This document shows positions 15,805 to 24,043 of a stretch of 50,015 nt of DNA, one piece after another. Position numbers and translations under genes: made by a program. Each line of letters opens with the position of its first letter. The stretch's first letter is position 1. The notes beneath the pieces were generated by a model. That model ran no database searches. It saw nothing but the letters and a program-made list of their open reading frames with translations, and had not been told where the DNA came from. Origin of the DNA: an uncultured Bacillota bacterium (GTDB lineage Bacteria > Bacillota_I > Bacilli_A > Erysipelotrichales > Erysipelotrichaceae); contig CALFPO010000058.1 of NCBI GenBank assembly GCA_937919165.1, positions 1 to 50,015 of the forward strand, in the 5' to 3' direction.

Positions 15805-17138
15805 TGGCGGTCCTCCATGGCGACATAATCATGGATGTCTCCTACATACTTGCCGGCTGGTCTTACCAGACGATCGCAGTTGAGCTTGTTTTCGATGTTG
15901 TGAGCTAGCCATCCGACGATTCTGGCACATACGAACATCGGCGTAAACAGCTCCTGAGGTATTCCAAGCAAGGTATATACCAATCCGCTGTAGAAGTCGA
16001 CATTGGCACATACAGTCTTGCCTTTCTCTTTGATTATGATCTTTTCAGCTATATCCTCAAAGCGCTTATAGAATTCGAAGACATCTTCCTGTCCTTTAGC
16101 CCTGGCAACTTCGTTGGCCTTTTCCTTGACGATCTCTGCCCTTGGATCGGAGATTGTGTATACGGCATGTCCGATGCCATATACAAGCCCTGCATTATCG
16201 AAGAAATCTCTGTTGAGAAGACGATAGACAATCTTCTCTATCTCTTCATCGCTTGCGGATGTGCCGATTTCGTCGATTACGGCCTTCATCATATTATAGG
16301 CCTGGATATTGGCTCCACCATGACGTGGACCCTTTAATGAACCAACCGATGCCGACATGCATGAATACAAGTCAGTGCCTGTCGAAGATACGACGATATC
16401 GGTAAAGGTCGAGTTGTTTCCGGCACCATGATCGATATGCATTATCAGCATGAGATCCAATAGGTCAGCCTCTTCCTTGGTATAGTACTGGTCTGCACGA
16501 AGCAGGCTCAGGATGTTTTCGGCATAGGACTTGTCTTTGTCCATGTGATGGATGATCAGGCTTCCGCCATCGATCAGATGATGCTTGGCCTCATAGGCAT
16601 AGCAGGTAATGGCTGGAAGCTTAGCAATGATGTTGAGTCCCTGTCTTAGGGTATTCTCGATCGAAGAATCATCAGGGTTGTCGTCGCTTTCATACATCAT
16701 CAAAAGAGCGCGCTGAATCTTGTTCATGACATTCATGCTTGGATTGTCGAGAATATTGGTGCTCAGGAATTCAGGAGCTATCTCATAGCTGTCACGCAGC
16801 TGCTTTGTGTATGCTTCAAGCTCTTCCTTGTTTGGCAGATGTCCAAAGAGCACAAGAAAAGATATCTCTTCAAAGCCATGTGTATATGATGTATCAAGGT
16901 TCTTGACGATGTCGGTAAGCTTTATGCCGCGATAGTAGAGCTCGCCAACGCTATCGACCTTCTTGCCATCAACTTTCTTGTATCCTTCAACATCGGCGAT
17001 TCTTGTCAAACCGATCAGAACGCCTGTGCCATCTTCGTTTCTAAGGCCCTTCTTGACGCCCCATCTGGTGTATTCTTCATTGTTGATACGATTGTCCTCT
17101 ATCGACTTCGCAAATATTTCCTTAAGCTTATTTTCCAT
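15801..17138 (-). CDS. Citrate synthase
   Basis: A 445-residue enzyme joining acetyl-CoA and oxaloacetate. Catalytic segments are LMLIMHIDHGAGNNSTF (first histidine), LKGPRHGGANIQA, YGIGHAVYTISDPRA (second histidine) and CANVDFYSGLVYTLLGIP (catalytic aspartate). RIVGWLAHNIENK, near the C terminus, binds substrate. The N terminus has an extra segment before GVLIGLTRIADVEGY, as in the clostridial-type enzymes. It is the first gene of the operon with idh, ald and the aminotransferase. Aconitase diverges from it across a 76-base gap. Confidence 0.93.
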   Translation of the reverse strand: MENKLKEIFAKSIEDNRINNEEYTRWGVKKGLRNEDGTGVLIGLTRIADVEGYKKVDGKKVDSVGELYYRGIKLTDIVKNLDTSYTHGFEEISFLVLFGHLPNKEELEAYTKQLRDSYEIAPEFLSTNILDNPSMNVMNKIQRALLMMYESDDNPDDSSIENTLRQGLNIIAKLPAITCYAYEAKHHLIDGGSLIIHHMDKDKSYAENILSLLRADQYYTKEEADLLDLMLIMHIDHGAGNNSTFTDIVVSSTGTDLYSCMSASVGSLKGPRHGGANIQAYNMMKAVIDEIGTSASDEEIEKIVYRLLNRDFFDNAGLVYGIGHAVYTISDPRAEIVKEKANEVARAKGQEDVFEFYKRFEDIAEKIIIKEKGKTVCANVDFYSGLVYTLLGIPQELFTPMFVCARIVGWLAHNIENKLNCDRLVRPAGKYVGDIHDYVAMEDRQ

Positions 17139-17164
17139 CGTTTTGCTGCTCTTTTCTTGTTTCT

Positions 17165-17206
17165 ATTATATACTCTACACGATGCTATAATCTAAATATA
17201 TGGAGG
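17165..17206. promoter_or_regulatory. Overlapping divergent promoters, citrate synthase (-) and aconitase (+)
   Basis: A TATAAT on each strand: minus at 17170-17165, plus at 17186-17191. The start of one -10 is 21 bases from the start of the other, so the -35 region of each falls on the -10 of the other. The two transcripts probably compete or share a regulator. The aconitase GGAGG follows at 17202-17206. -35 boxes are poor. Confidence 0.5.
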
Positions 17207-17214
17207 TACAGTCT

Positions 17215-19119
17215 ATGAATCTCACCCAGAAGCTGATAAGCCAGCACCTTGTGAAAGGCGAAATTAAAGCCGGAACACCTATCGAAATAAGGATCGATCA
17301 GACTCTCACGCAGGATGCCACAGGTACGATGGCCTATCTGCAGCTAGAAGCCATGAAGATCGACAAGGTCAAGAGTGAACTTTCCGTAAGCTACGTCGAT
17401 CATAACACTTTGCAGACAGGTTTCGAGAATATGGATGACCACCGTTACCTCCAGAGTGTTGCCAATAAATATGGCGTTATCTATTCAAGATGCGGAAACG
17501 GCAACTGCCATCAGGTTCATCTTGAAAGGTTCGCCAAGCCAGGAAAGACCCTGCTTGGTTCCGATAGCCATACGCCAACCTCGGGCGCCATGGCTTGCCT
17601 TGCGATCGGTGCTGGCGGACTTGATGTAGCCTGTGCCATGGCTGGACGTCCTTTTGCGCTCAAGATGCCTGAAGTCGTCAAGGTTGAACTCATCGGCAGG
17701 ATGAGACATGGCGTAAGCTCCAAGGATATCATCCTCAAGGTTCTATCGCTTCTTACCGTCAAAGGCGGTGTCGGCAAGGTCATGGAATATGCAGGTGAAG
17801 GCATCAAGACCCTATCGCTTACTGAACGCGCAACCATCACCAACATGGGTGCTGAACTCGGAGCGACAAGCTCAGTATTCCCATCTGACGAGAATACCTT
17901 TGAATTCCTTTCTAAACAAGGAAGAGCTGAAGACTACTATCCTCTATCAGCCGATGACGATGCTGAATATGATGACGTCATCACCATCGATCTTGATCAG
18001 CTAGAACCGCTTGTGGCCTGTCCTCATTCGCCAGACAATGTAAAGACCATCAGAGAGCTTGAAGGGCTCAAGGTCGATCAGGTAGCGATCGGATCGTGCA
18101 CAAACTCATCATTCACCGACCTCAAGACGGTCGCAAACATACTTAAAGGTCACAAGGTACATAAGGATACATCCCTTGTCGTATCCTTTGGCTCAAGACA
18201 GGTTCTGAACATGCTGGCAGAAGATGGTGCACTCAACGACATCATCGCTTCTGGCGCAAGACTGCTGGAATGCGCGTGCGGTCCTTGCATCGGCATGGGA
18301 CAGGCTCCTTGTACAGACGGCATATCGCTAAGGACCTTCAACAGAAACTTCAAAGGCAGAAGCGGTACCCAATCTGGAAATGTCTATCTGCTTTCTCCTG
18401 CTGCAGCTGCTGTGTCAGCCATCAATGGCGTATTAAGCGATCCATCTAAGCACGAATATGAAGAAACTGAAATGCCGGAAAGATTCCTGATCGATGATTC
18501 GATGCTGATAGAGCCAAACTTCAATGGCGAGGTCACGTATGGGCCAAACATCAAGCCTATGCCTCTAAACACTCCACTAGAGAACACCATAAATAAGAAG
18601 GTCATGATCAAAGTCGAAGACAACATCACAACCGACCATATCATGCCTGCCGGATCAGGAATTCTCATCTATCGTTCCAATATCGAGAAGATCTCAGAAT
18701 TCTGCTTCAGCAAGGTCGATCCTGATTTCGCTGCTCGCTGCAAAGAGAACAACGGCGGTATCATCATCGCAGGCGAAAACTATGGCCAAGGTTCATCCCG
18801 TGAACATGCGGCATTAGCTCCACTATATCTCGGCATCAAGTTTGTCATTGCCAAAAGCTATGCCCGCATCCATCGCCAGAACCTCATCAATTCCGGCATC
18901 ATTCCATTCATCTTCAAAGATACAAGTGACTATGACAATATCGATCTGTATGATGAGCTTGTCATTGAAGAATGCCTGAATCTGAAGGCCAAAGAAGATA
19001 TTACAATCAAGAACAGTACTAAAGAAAACACGTTCATCTTGACCAATGATCTCAATGAACGTGAGATAGAAATAATCATGAATGGCGGTCTTCTAAACAC
19101 CATTTCCAAAGAATCATAG
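17215..19119 (+). CDS. Aconitate hydratase
   Basis: A 634-residue [4Fe-4S] enzyme that isomerises citrate to isocitrate. It has SDSHTPTSGAMACLAIGAGGLD, GSCTNSSFTDL (first cluster cysteine), ECACGPCIGMGQAP (the paired cluster cysteines), DNITTDHIMPAGSG at the start of the swivelling domain and ENYGQGSSREHAAL with the substrate serine and arginine. The length and single-chain plan fit the shorter aconitase type also seen in Aquifex-like genomes, rather than the 900-residue AcnA. The start at 17215 is chosen because GGAGG sits 8 bases upstream. It supplies isocitrate to the divergent operon. Confidence 0.92.
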   Translation: MNLTQKLISQHLVKGEIKAGTPIEIRIDQTLTQDATGTMAYLQLEAMKIDKVKSELSVSYVDHNTLQTGFENMDDHRYLQSVANKYGVIYSRCGNGNCHQVHLERFAKPGKTLLGSDSHTPTSGAMACLAIGAGGLDVACAMAGRPFALKMPEVVKVELIGRMRHGVSSKDIILKVLSLLTVKGGVGKVMEYAGEGIKTLSLTERATITNMGAELGATSSVFPSDENTFEFLSKQGRAEDYYPLSADDDAEYDDVITIDLDQLEPLVACPHSPDNVKTIRELEGLKVDQVAIGSCTNSSFTDLKTVANILKGHKVHKDTSLVVSFGSRQVLNMLAEDGALNDIIASGARLLECACGPCIGMGQAPCTDGISLRTFNRNFKGRSGTQSGNVYLLSPAAAAVSAINGVLSDPSKHEYEETEMPERFLIDDSMLIEPNFNGEVTYGPNIKPMPLNTPLENTINKKVMIKVEDNITTDHIMPAGSGILIYRSNIEKISEFCFSKVDPDFAARCKENNGGIIIAGENYGQGSSREHAALAPLYLGIKFVIAKSYARIHRQNLINSGIIPFIFKDTSDYDNIDLYDELVIEECLNLKAKEDITIKNSTKENTFILTNDLNEREIEIIMNGGLLNTISKES

Positions 19120-19128
19120 CTTACAGAT

Positions 19129-19152
19129 AAAGGGCGATATAGTCGCCCTTTT
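19129..19152 (+). terminator. Terminator of aconitase
   Basis: AAAGGGCGA-TATAG-TCGCCCTTTT followed by C; a nine-base stem ten bases after the stop. Confidence 0.75.
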
Positions 19153-19158
19153 CAAATC

Positions 19159-19188
19159 TTGAAAACGGCAAATATTCGTATATATAAT
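19159..19188 (+). promoter_or_regulatory. Promoter of the FliB-like gene
   Basis: TTGAAA (19159-19164), an 18-base spacer and TATAAT (19183-19188). AGGGGA then precedes the ATG at 19213. Confidence 0.65.
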
Positions 19189-19212
19189 ATTTCCATATCA
19201 GGGGATAAAACT

Positions 19213-20244
19213 ATGGAAAAATGGATTGCGCCGTCATATTATCGTACATTCAGCTGCAAGGCTGACAGATGTCGACACACCTGTTGCCGCTATTGGCGAA
19301 TACCTATCAGCAAGGATGAATACATGCGCATGATCACCATGGAATGTTCAGAAGATCTCAACAGAAGAATCCAGAGAGCCTTTGAAGAGCCTGACTTCCC
19401 AAGCAACGAATGCTACCGCTACGTTTCCTTCAACTGGATTGGCGACTGTCCAGTAAATGACAATGGTCTATGTGCTCTGCATAGAGAAAAGGGCGAAGGA
19501 TATCTGCCCAAGACCTGCCGTCTATATCCGCGTAGCCTAAAGAAGGTCAATGGACAATTGTGTGCCTGCTGCTCAAGCTCCTGCGAAAAGGTCGTAGAGA
19601 TGCTCTATGAGCCAGATGGCTTCACTCTGGAGGAGATTGAGCTTGATGAAAAGCCGAATGTCAGCTATGAGATAGATGGCAATGCCATAGAGGAACTAAG
19701 TAAATTCACGGTACTGCTTCAGGATCGTTCTACAAGTCTCGCCGCCAGCATCAAAGATATCTGTTTGATCATTAATCAGGAAGAATTCAACAAGGATGAG
19801 ACATCAGATTCCGACCCCCTTGATGAGACGCTAACCCTTTTCTCAAGACTCGTCAGAAACGATACATACCTTTCAGAGATCGTCAAACCAATCATCGAAA
19901 GATATAAGAAAGACAGAGATCTCTATTTTAAAGACAGAGATCGATTCGAGAAACATTTTGAAGGTTGGATGCCTTTCTTCGAGAACGTCATTAACAATTC
20001 GATGTTCTATGAAAACTTCCCGTTTGTCGACAAACGCTTCGACAGAACCAATGCCTACAAGGGACTATGTGTCACCTACGGAATACTGAGAATTGCGACT
20101 ATCGGTCATACCGCCATCAACGGCTACACCAAAGATAATCTGGTAGATGCGACGGCTGCCATCTTCCATCTGATAGATCATACATCCTTCTATTACAATG
20201 TCTCTATCGTGATAAATGGGGCTGCAAAGTTCATCACATTATGA
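19213..20244 (+). CDS. FliB-like cysteine-rich protein (flagellin lysine-N-methylase family)
   Basis: A 343-residue cytoplasmic protein. The N-terminal third is cysteine-rich: APSYYRTFSCKADRCRHTCC, then W-x-IPI, then CPVNDNGLCALHREKGEGYLPKTCRLYPR and CACCSSSCEKVVEML. This matches proteins labelled flagellin lysine-N-methylase FliB, where the cysteines probably bind a metal cluster. The C-terminal part is helical. There are no flagellar genes in the window, so methylation of flagellin is doubtful and another target is possible. The start at 19213 is supported by AGGGGA 8-9 bases upstream. It stands alone between its own promoter and terminator. Confidence 0.75.
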   Translation: MEKWIAPSYYRTFSCKADRCRHTCCRYWRIPISKDEYMRMITMECSEDLNRRIQRAFEEPDFPSNECYRYVSFNWIGDCPVNDNGLCALHREKGEGYLPKTCRLYPRSLKKVNGQLCACCSSSCEKVVEMLYEPDGFTLEEIELDEKPNVSYEIDGNAIEELSKFTVLLQDRSTSLAASIKDICLIINQEEFNKDETSDSDPLDETLTLFSRLVRNDTYLSEIVKPIIERYKKDRDLYFKDRDRFEKHFEGWMPFFENVINNSMFYENFPFVDKRFDRTNAYKGLCVTYGILRIATIGHTAINGYTKDNLVDATAAIFHLIDHTSFYYNVSIVINGAAKFITL

Positions 20245-20276
20245 AAAAAGATTCTTCTCAAGGAAGAATCTTTTTT
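20244..20276. terminator. Bidirectional terminator between FliB-like and BI-1 genes
   Basis: A-run, GATTCTTC-TCAAG-GAAGAATC, T-run. A-rich and T-rich flanks make it work on both strands. It begins on the last base of the FliB-like stop. Confidence 0.85.
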
Positions 20277-20294
20277 AATGTTTTGTGTTTTCTT

Positions 20295-20987
20295 CTAGTC
20301 GTCTCTTCTCTTGCCGAAATACTTGAGTATATCCATAAAGAGATTGATGAAATCAAGATAGAGCTGGAAAGCACCGAAGATCATCATCTTCTCGCCCATC
20401 TGCGCATCAGAGAATGATGAGCTGTAGTAGTTCCTCAACATCTGCATATCATAGGCGATGATGCCCAAGAATATCAGCATAGAGACAAACGTGATCATCA
20501 TATCCAAGGTTGATGAATGGAAAATAAAGACATTCAGCAGAGTGGTGACTATGATGCCGATCAGTCCAGCAAACATCAGTGATGAGAATCTTGTCAGATC
20601 AAGATTGGTCGTATGTCCGATGATGGCCATACAGCCAAACAGCACTGCCGTCGAGATGAACGCAAACAGCACTGAGCCAGGCGTATAGAACATGACAAGC
20701 GAGCTCAAGCTGATGCCTGTCAGGAAGGCATATACTACATAGCAGATCCAGGCTGTCGTCTTGGACATCTGTCTAAGACGGAAATTGAAGAAGAAGGCAA
20801 CGCCTAACTCCAATCCGACGAAAGCCAACAGTCCTACAATGCCTAGACTGTATAGCACATTGAGTATCATGTTGCCGAACACAAAGGTACTGATGGCAGA
20901 GATGCTTAAGCCAATGCACATGATGACCAACGTCTTGTTTAGATAATCTCTGAAGGTAAAGCTTCGATCTTCATAAATCTGTGTCAT
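20295..20987 (-). CDS. Bax inhibitor-1 family membrane protein (YccA/YbhL type)
   Basis: A 230-residue integral membrane protein with seven hydrophobic segments. The N-terminal cytoplasmic DRSFTFRDYLNKTL leads into helix 1. AFLTGISLSS and the late LIFLGIIAYDMQMLRNYY and GAFQLYLDFINLFMDILKYFG are typical of the family, including the conserved aspartates of the proposed calcium or proton pore. Its role in bacteria is poorly known; relatives handle calcium leak or membrane protein quality control. An AGGAG site precedes the start. The patatin gene lies 11 bases upstream on the same strand, so the two are probably co-transcribed. Confidence 0.88.
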   Translation of the reverse strand: MTQIYEDRSFTFRDYLNKTLVIMCIGLSISAISTFVFGNMILNVLYSLGIVGLLAFVGLELGVAFFFNFRLRQMSKTTAWICYVVYAFLTGISLSSLVMFYTPGSVLFAFISTAVLFGCMAIIGHTTNLDLTRFSSLMFAGLIGIIVTTLLNVFIFHSSTLDMMITFVSMLIFLGIIAYDMQMLRNYYSSSFSDAQMGEKMMIFGAFQLYLDFINLFMDILKYFGKRRDD

Positions 20988-20998
20988 TTCAAATCCTC

Positions 20999-21844
20999 CT
21001 ATTGCAGATATCTCTTCAGATTGTCGAGATATTCTAATGCTTTAGTATATCCATGGTAATAGGACAGCGACAGCTCATCAAGGTCGTTCTCCAGTCTTCC
21101 GACTTCCGGCAAAGTTGGCCTTATCAGGAAGGCATCGCCATGTTCGGCCTGGCTTTCGACCTGCTCTATCTGTCTGCGATAGAGCGCTGTACGCTTGTTC
21201 ACGGTCTTCAGGAATTCAGGATAATCGCGGTATGCCGATTTGTACATCGGTTTCTGAGCCGTCGATACCTTGCTGAAGTTGCCTTTCTTTCTGGTGCAGA
21301 CCACGACAATCTTATTGTATCCTAGATCCAGAGCTCTCTGGAACGGAATCGAATCGGCCATGCCGCCATCAAGATAGAGCTGTCCGTCTATCTCTACCGG
21401 ATCAGTCAATAGCGGCAGAGAACAGGAAGCCGTACCGATCAGTCGTGCCTTGTCCAGTTCATTGGAATGCAGATATTCAGCCTTTCCGGTCTGAATGTTT
21501 GTAGCGACCATTTCCCACGCTACCTTGCTTGAAAGAAAGTTCTCGAAACTGAAATTGTATTTCTTCGTATACTCGTAGAATACCTTTTCCAGGTTGACGA
21601 ATTTATGCGACTCCACCATCTGCGGCAAGCCATAGAAAGAATCCTTTCTGTTCTTCTGGGTCATTGCCTTCTTGATGTAGCCTCGTTCATTTGCGATATA
21701 GGCAAAGGTGTTGCATGCGCCGGCGCTCACGCCAACCACATAGTCGAATCTTATGTCGTTATCCATGAAGCAATCCAGCACGCCAGCCGAGAAAATGCCT
21801 CTTAAGCCCCCTCCTTCAAGCACTAATGCTTTTTTGTTTGCCAT
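20999..21844 (-). CDS. Patatin-like phospholipase (RssA/YjjU type)
   Basis: A 281-residue serine hydrolase. LVLEGGGLRGIFSAGVLD is the oxyanion loop, GVSAGACN carries nucleophile Ser40, and LYLDGGMADSIPF carries the aspartate of the Ser-Asp dyad. No signal peptide is present, so it acts in the cytoplasm on membrane lipids. No ribosome site is visible: TAAAAT lies six bases before the ATG, and the rpiB terminator lies just upstream. I therefore infer its own promoter and a leaderless mRNA. The BI-1 gene follows in the same direction. Confidence 0.88.
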   Translation of the reverse strand: MANKKALVLEGGGLRGIFSAGVLDCFMDNDIRFDYVVGVSAGACNTFAYIANERGYIKKAMTQKNRKDSFYGLPQMVESHKFVNLEKVFYEYTKKYNFSFENFLSSKVAWEMVATNIQTGKAEYLHSNELDKARLIGTASCSLPLLTDPVEIDGQLYLDGGMADSIPFQRALDLGYNKIVVVCTRKKGNFSKVSTAQKPMYKSAYRDYPEFLKTVNKRTALYRRQIEQVESQAEHGDAFLIRPTLPEVGRLENDLDELSLSYYHGYTKALEYLDNLKRYLQ

Positions 21845-21872
21845 AACTATATTTTACAACAATTCACAGTTT

Positions 21873-21906
21873 AAAAAAGGTCCCGAAGCATTGCTTCAGG
21901 ACCTTT
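21873..21906 (-). terminator. Terminator of the ABC transporter-rpiB operon
   Basis: On the minus strand, AAAGGTCCTGAAGC and GCTTCGGGACCTTT pair with one mismatch, followed by a T-run. It starts a few bases after the rpiB stop. Confidence 0.85.
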
Positions 21907-21909
21907 ATG

Positions 21910-22356
21910 TCATTGTCTGTTTTCGATATCGCTCAGCATATCGATTCTTGTCTGGTGCCTTCCTCCCTGGAACTCAGCCTGCAGCCATGAATCGACAATC
22001 TCCTTAGCCAGCTCGATTCCGATGATTCTGGCGCCGAAAGATATCATGTTGGCATTGTTGTGTTGCTTTACCAGCCTGGCGGTCAACGGATCGCTGCATA
22101 CTCCGCATCTGATTCCCTTGACTTTGTTTGCGGCAATTGATATGCCTACGCCAGTTCCGCAGATGACGATGCCTTGATCGACTTCGCCTTTAGCGACTGC
22201 CGCAGCTACTCTTTCGCCTATTTCAGGATAGTTACAGCTTTCGGTTGAATCGGTACCGAAGTTGACTACCTCATAGCCATATTTCTCCTTGATGTAGTCG
22301 CTGATGATATTCTTGTATTCAACGCCTGAATGGTCGTTTCCAATACCGATCTTCAT
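21910..22356 (-). CDS. rpiB: Ribose-5-phosphate isomerase B
   Basis: A 148-residue RpiB/LacAB-family isomerase. GNDHSGVEYKN at the N terminus (substrate aspartate and histidine), YPEIGERVA, ICGTGVGISIAANKVKGIRC with the catalytic cysteine, HNNANMISFGARIIG, and the final GGRHQTRIDML are all in place. It interconverts ribose-5- and ribulose-5-phosphate; related enzymes act on allose-6-phosphate. It is the last gene of the ABC importer operon, 11 bases after the permease with AAGGAG ahead. This suggests the imported substrate is a sugar or sugar phosphate. Confidence 0.93.
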   Translation of the reverse strand: MKIGIGNDHSGVEYKNIISDYIKEKYGYEVVNFGTDSTESCNYPEIGERVAAAVAKGEVDQGIVICGTGVGISIAANKVKGIRCGVCSDPLTARLVKQHNNANMISFGARIIGIELAKEIVDSWLQAEFQGGRHQTRIDMLSDIENRQ

Positions 22357-22367
22357 ATGCTCTCCTT

Positions 22368-24041
22368 CTAGAATGTGATTTCCTTATCCTTAGATACCAG
22401 CATGAATATGCCGAATGAGACGATAGTCGTCAGAGTAAGGATAGTCGCATATGCGGCAGCGTATCCGTAGCTGCCTCTTGTTACGTAGTTGTATACTGCC
22501 ATCGTCAAAGTGACGGTCTTGTAGTTGTAAAGGATTACGGCAGTAGACAGTTCGGTGATGATGGTGATCCAAGAAAGGATGGCACCGCTCAATACGCCGT
22601 TTGCCATCATCGGCAAAGTGATGCCGAAGAAGGTCTTGAACTTGCTGGCGCCAAGGCTTATGGAAGCCTCTTCGATCGACAGCGGAATCTGCTGCAGAAT
22701 AGCTACTGATGACCTGATGGTGTAAGGCATACGTCTGATGATCAAGGCGATGACCATTATCGCAGCCGTTCCTGCCAACATCAGCGGCCTCTGGTTGAAC
22801 GCTATGACAAGCGCAACACCGACAACTGAACCTGGAATCAGGTATGGAACCATTGATACCGTATCGATTGTCTTGTTGAGAGGGTTGGATCTCCTGACAA
22901 CCAGATACGCAATCAGAACCGCAATCACAACCGTCAGCACGAGGGCTGCAATACCGATTGTGAAGGTATTAGGAATTGCCTTGGTAAGATGCGAGAACGC
23001 ATACTTGTAGCTATCCAATGAATATTCGCCATAGACGAACAGCTTGCCGTTGGTCTTGAGGAATGACGAGTAGATGACATATACCTGTGGCGCAAAGGCA
23101 ATCAGCGAAAGCAGCCAGCAGAACAGATTGGCGAATACCGCCAGGAAGCCATGAGGTTTCTTTCTCTCTATTGGATGCAAAGCATTCATCGTGAAACGGA
23201 ACTTCTCGTTGGCATATGTCTGGATCAGGAACACGATAGTGGTGATGACGATACCGATGATAGATACGGCAGCACCGAAGTTCTTGTTGGTGGATACCTC
23301 ATTGAAGTATGCCTTTACGATGATTACTGGGAAGGTTATGTAGCCTTCACCAATAATCAATGGTGTGCCATAGTCAGAGAATGCTCTCATGAATACCAGC
23401 AGCGATGAAGCAAGCACTGTAGGCATGCATAGAGGAACAACGACCTTCAAAAAGCGCTTGAAGCCTGAGCAACCCAGGTTATCTGATGCTTCCAGCAAGG
23501 TATTATCGATATTCTTAAGTGCTCCACATACATACATGAACACTAATGGGAACAGCTGCAGAGCTTCAACGATGATGATGCCCAAGAATCCATAGATATC
23601 TGGAACCTTGAGGCCAAAGCCCTTCAGGAACATGGTAATACGACCGCTACGGCCAAACAGGTCAATCCATGCATAGCCACCAATGAATGGCGCCTGCATG
23701 CTGCAGAGGATGATCAGAATCTGCAGCAGGGACTTTCCCTTTATTTCATACATCTGATAGAAATAAGCCATCGGTATGCCTATCGCCAAAGCGATCAGCG
23801 TAACGGAGATGCTTATGACGAAGCTATGCCAGATGGAAGTGATGTAGTACTGATTATCGAAGAACTGCTTGAAGTTGGCCAATGTGAACTGTCCATCCAT
23901 GAAGACTGATGAATAGAACAGTCTTCCTAATGGATACAGCAGGAACAGGCCATACAGTCCGATAATCACAAACGACACGACATTCCAGACATCGAATGGA
24001 TTATTTCGCTTATGTTTCTTATTAATGGTCATTGCTGTCAT
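22368..24041 (-). CDS. ABC importer permease, two fused MetI-like domains (FbpB/AfuB group)
   Basis: A 557-residue membrane protein with about 12 segments in two halves. Each half carries the EAA loop that docks the ATPase: EASDNLGCSGFKRFLKVVVP near residue 190 and EASISLGASKFKTFFGITLP near 470. This double permease is typical of the ferric-iron, thiamine and sugar-phosphate importer group. It starts two bases after the ATPase stop. Database names often say iron transporter, but the local genes argue for a sugar phosphate. Confidence 0.87.
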   Translation of the reverse strand: MTAMTINKKHKRNNPFDVWNVVSFVIIGLYGLFLLYPLGRLFYSSVFMDGQFTLANFKQFFDNQYYITSIWHSFVISISVTLIALAIGIPMAYFYQMYEIKGKSLLQILIILCSMQAPFIGGYAWIDLFGRSGRITMFLKGFGLKVPDIYGFLGIIIVEALQLFPLVFMYVCGALKNIDNTLLEASDNLGCSGFKRFLKVVVPLCMPTVLASSLLVFMRAFSDYGTPLIIGEGYITFPVIIVKAYFNEVSTNKNFGAAVSIIGIVITTIVFLIQTYANEKFRFTMNALHPIERKKPHGFLAVFANLFCWLLSLIAFAPQVYVIYSSFLKTNGKLFVYGEYSLDSYKYAFSHLTKAIPNTFTIGIAALVLTVVIAVLIAYLVVRRSNPLNKTIDTVSMVPYLIPGSVVGVALVIAFNQRPLMLAGTAAIMVIALIIRRMPYTIRSSVAILQQIPLSIEEASISLGASKFKTFFGITLPMMANGVLSGAILSWITIITELSTAVILYNYKTVTLTMAVYNYVTRGSYGYAAAYATILTLTTIVSFGIFMLVSKDKEITF

Positions 24042-24043
24042 GA

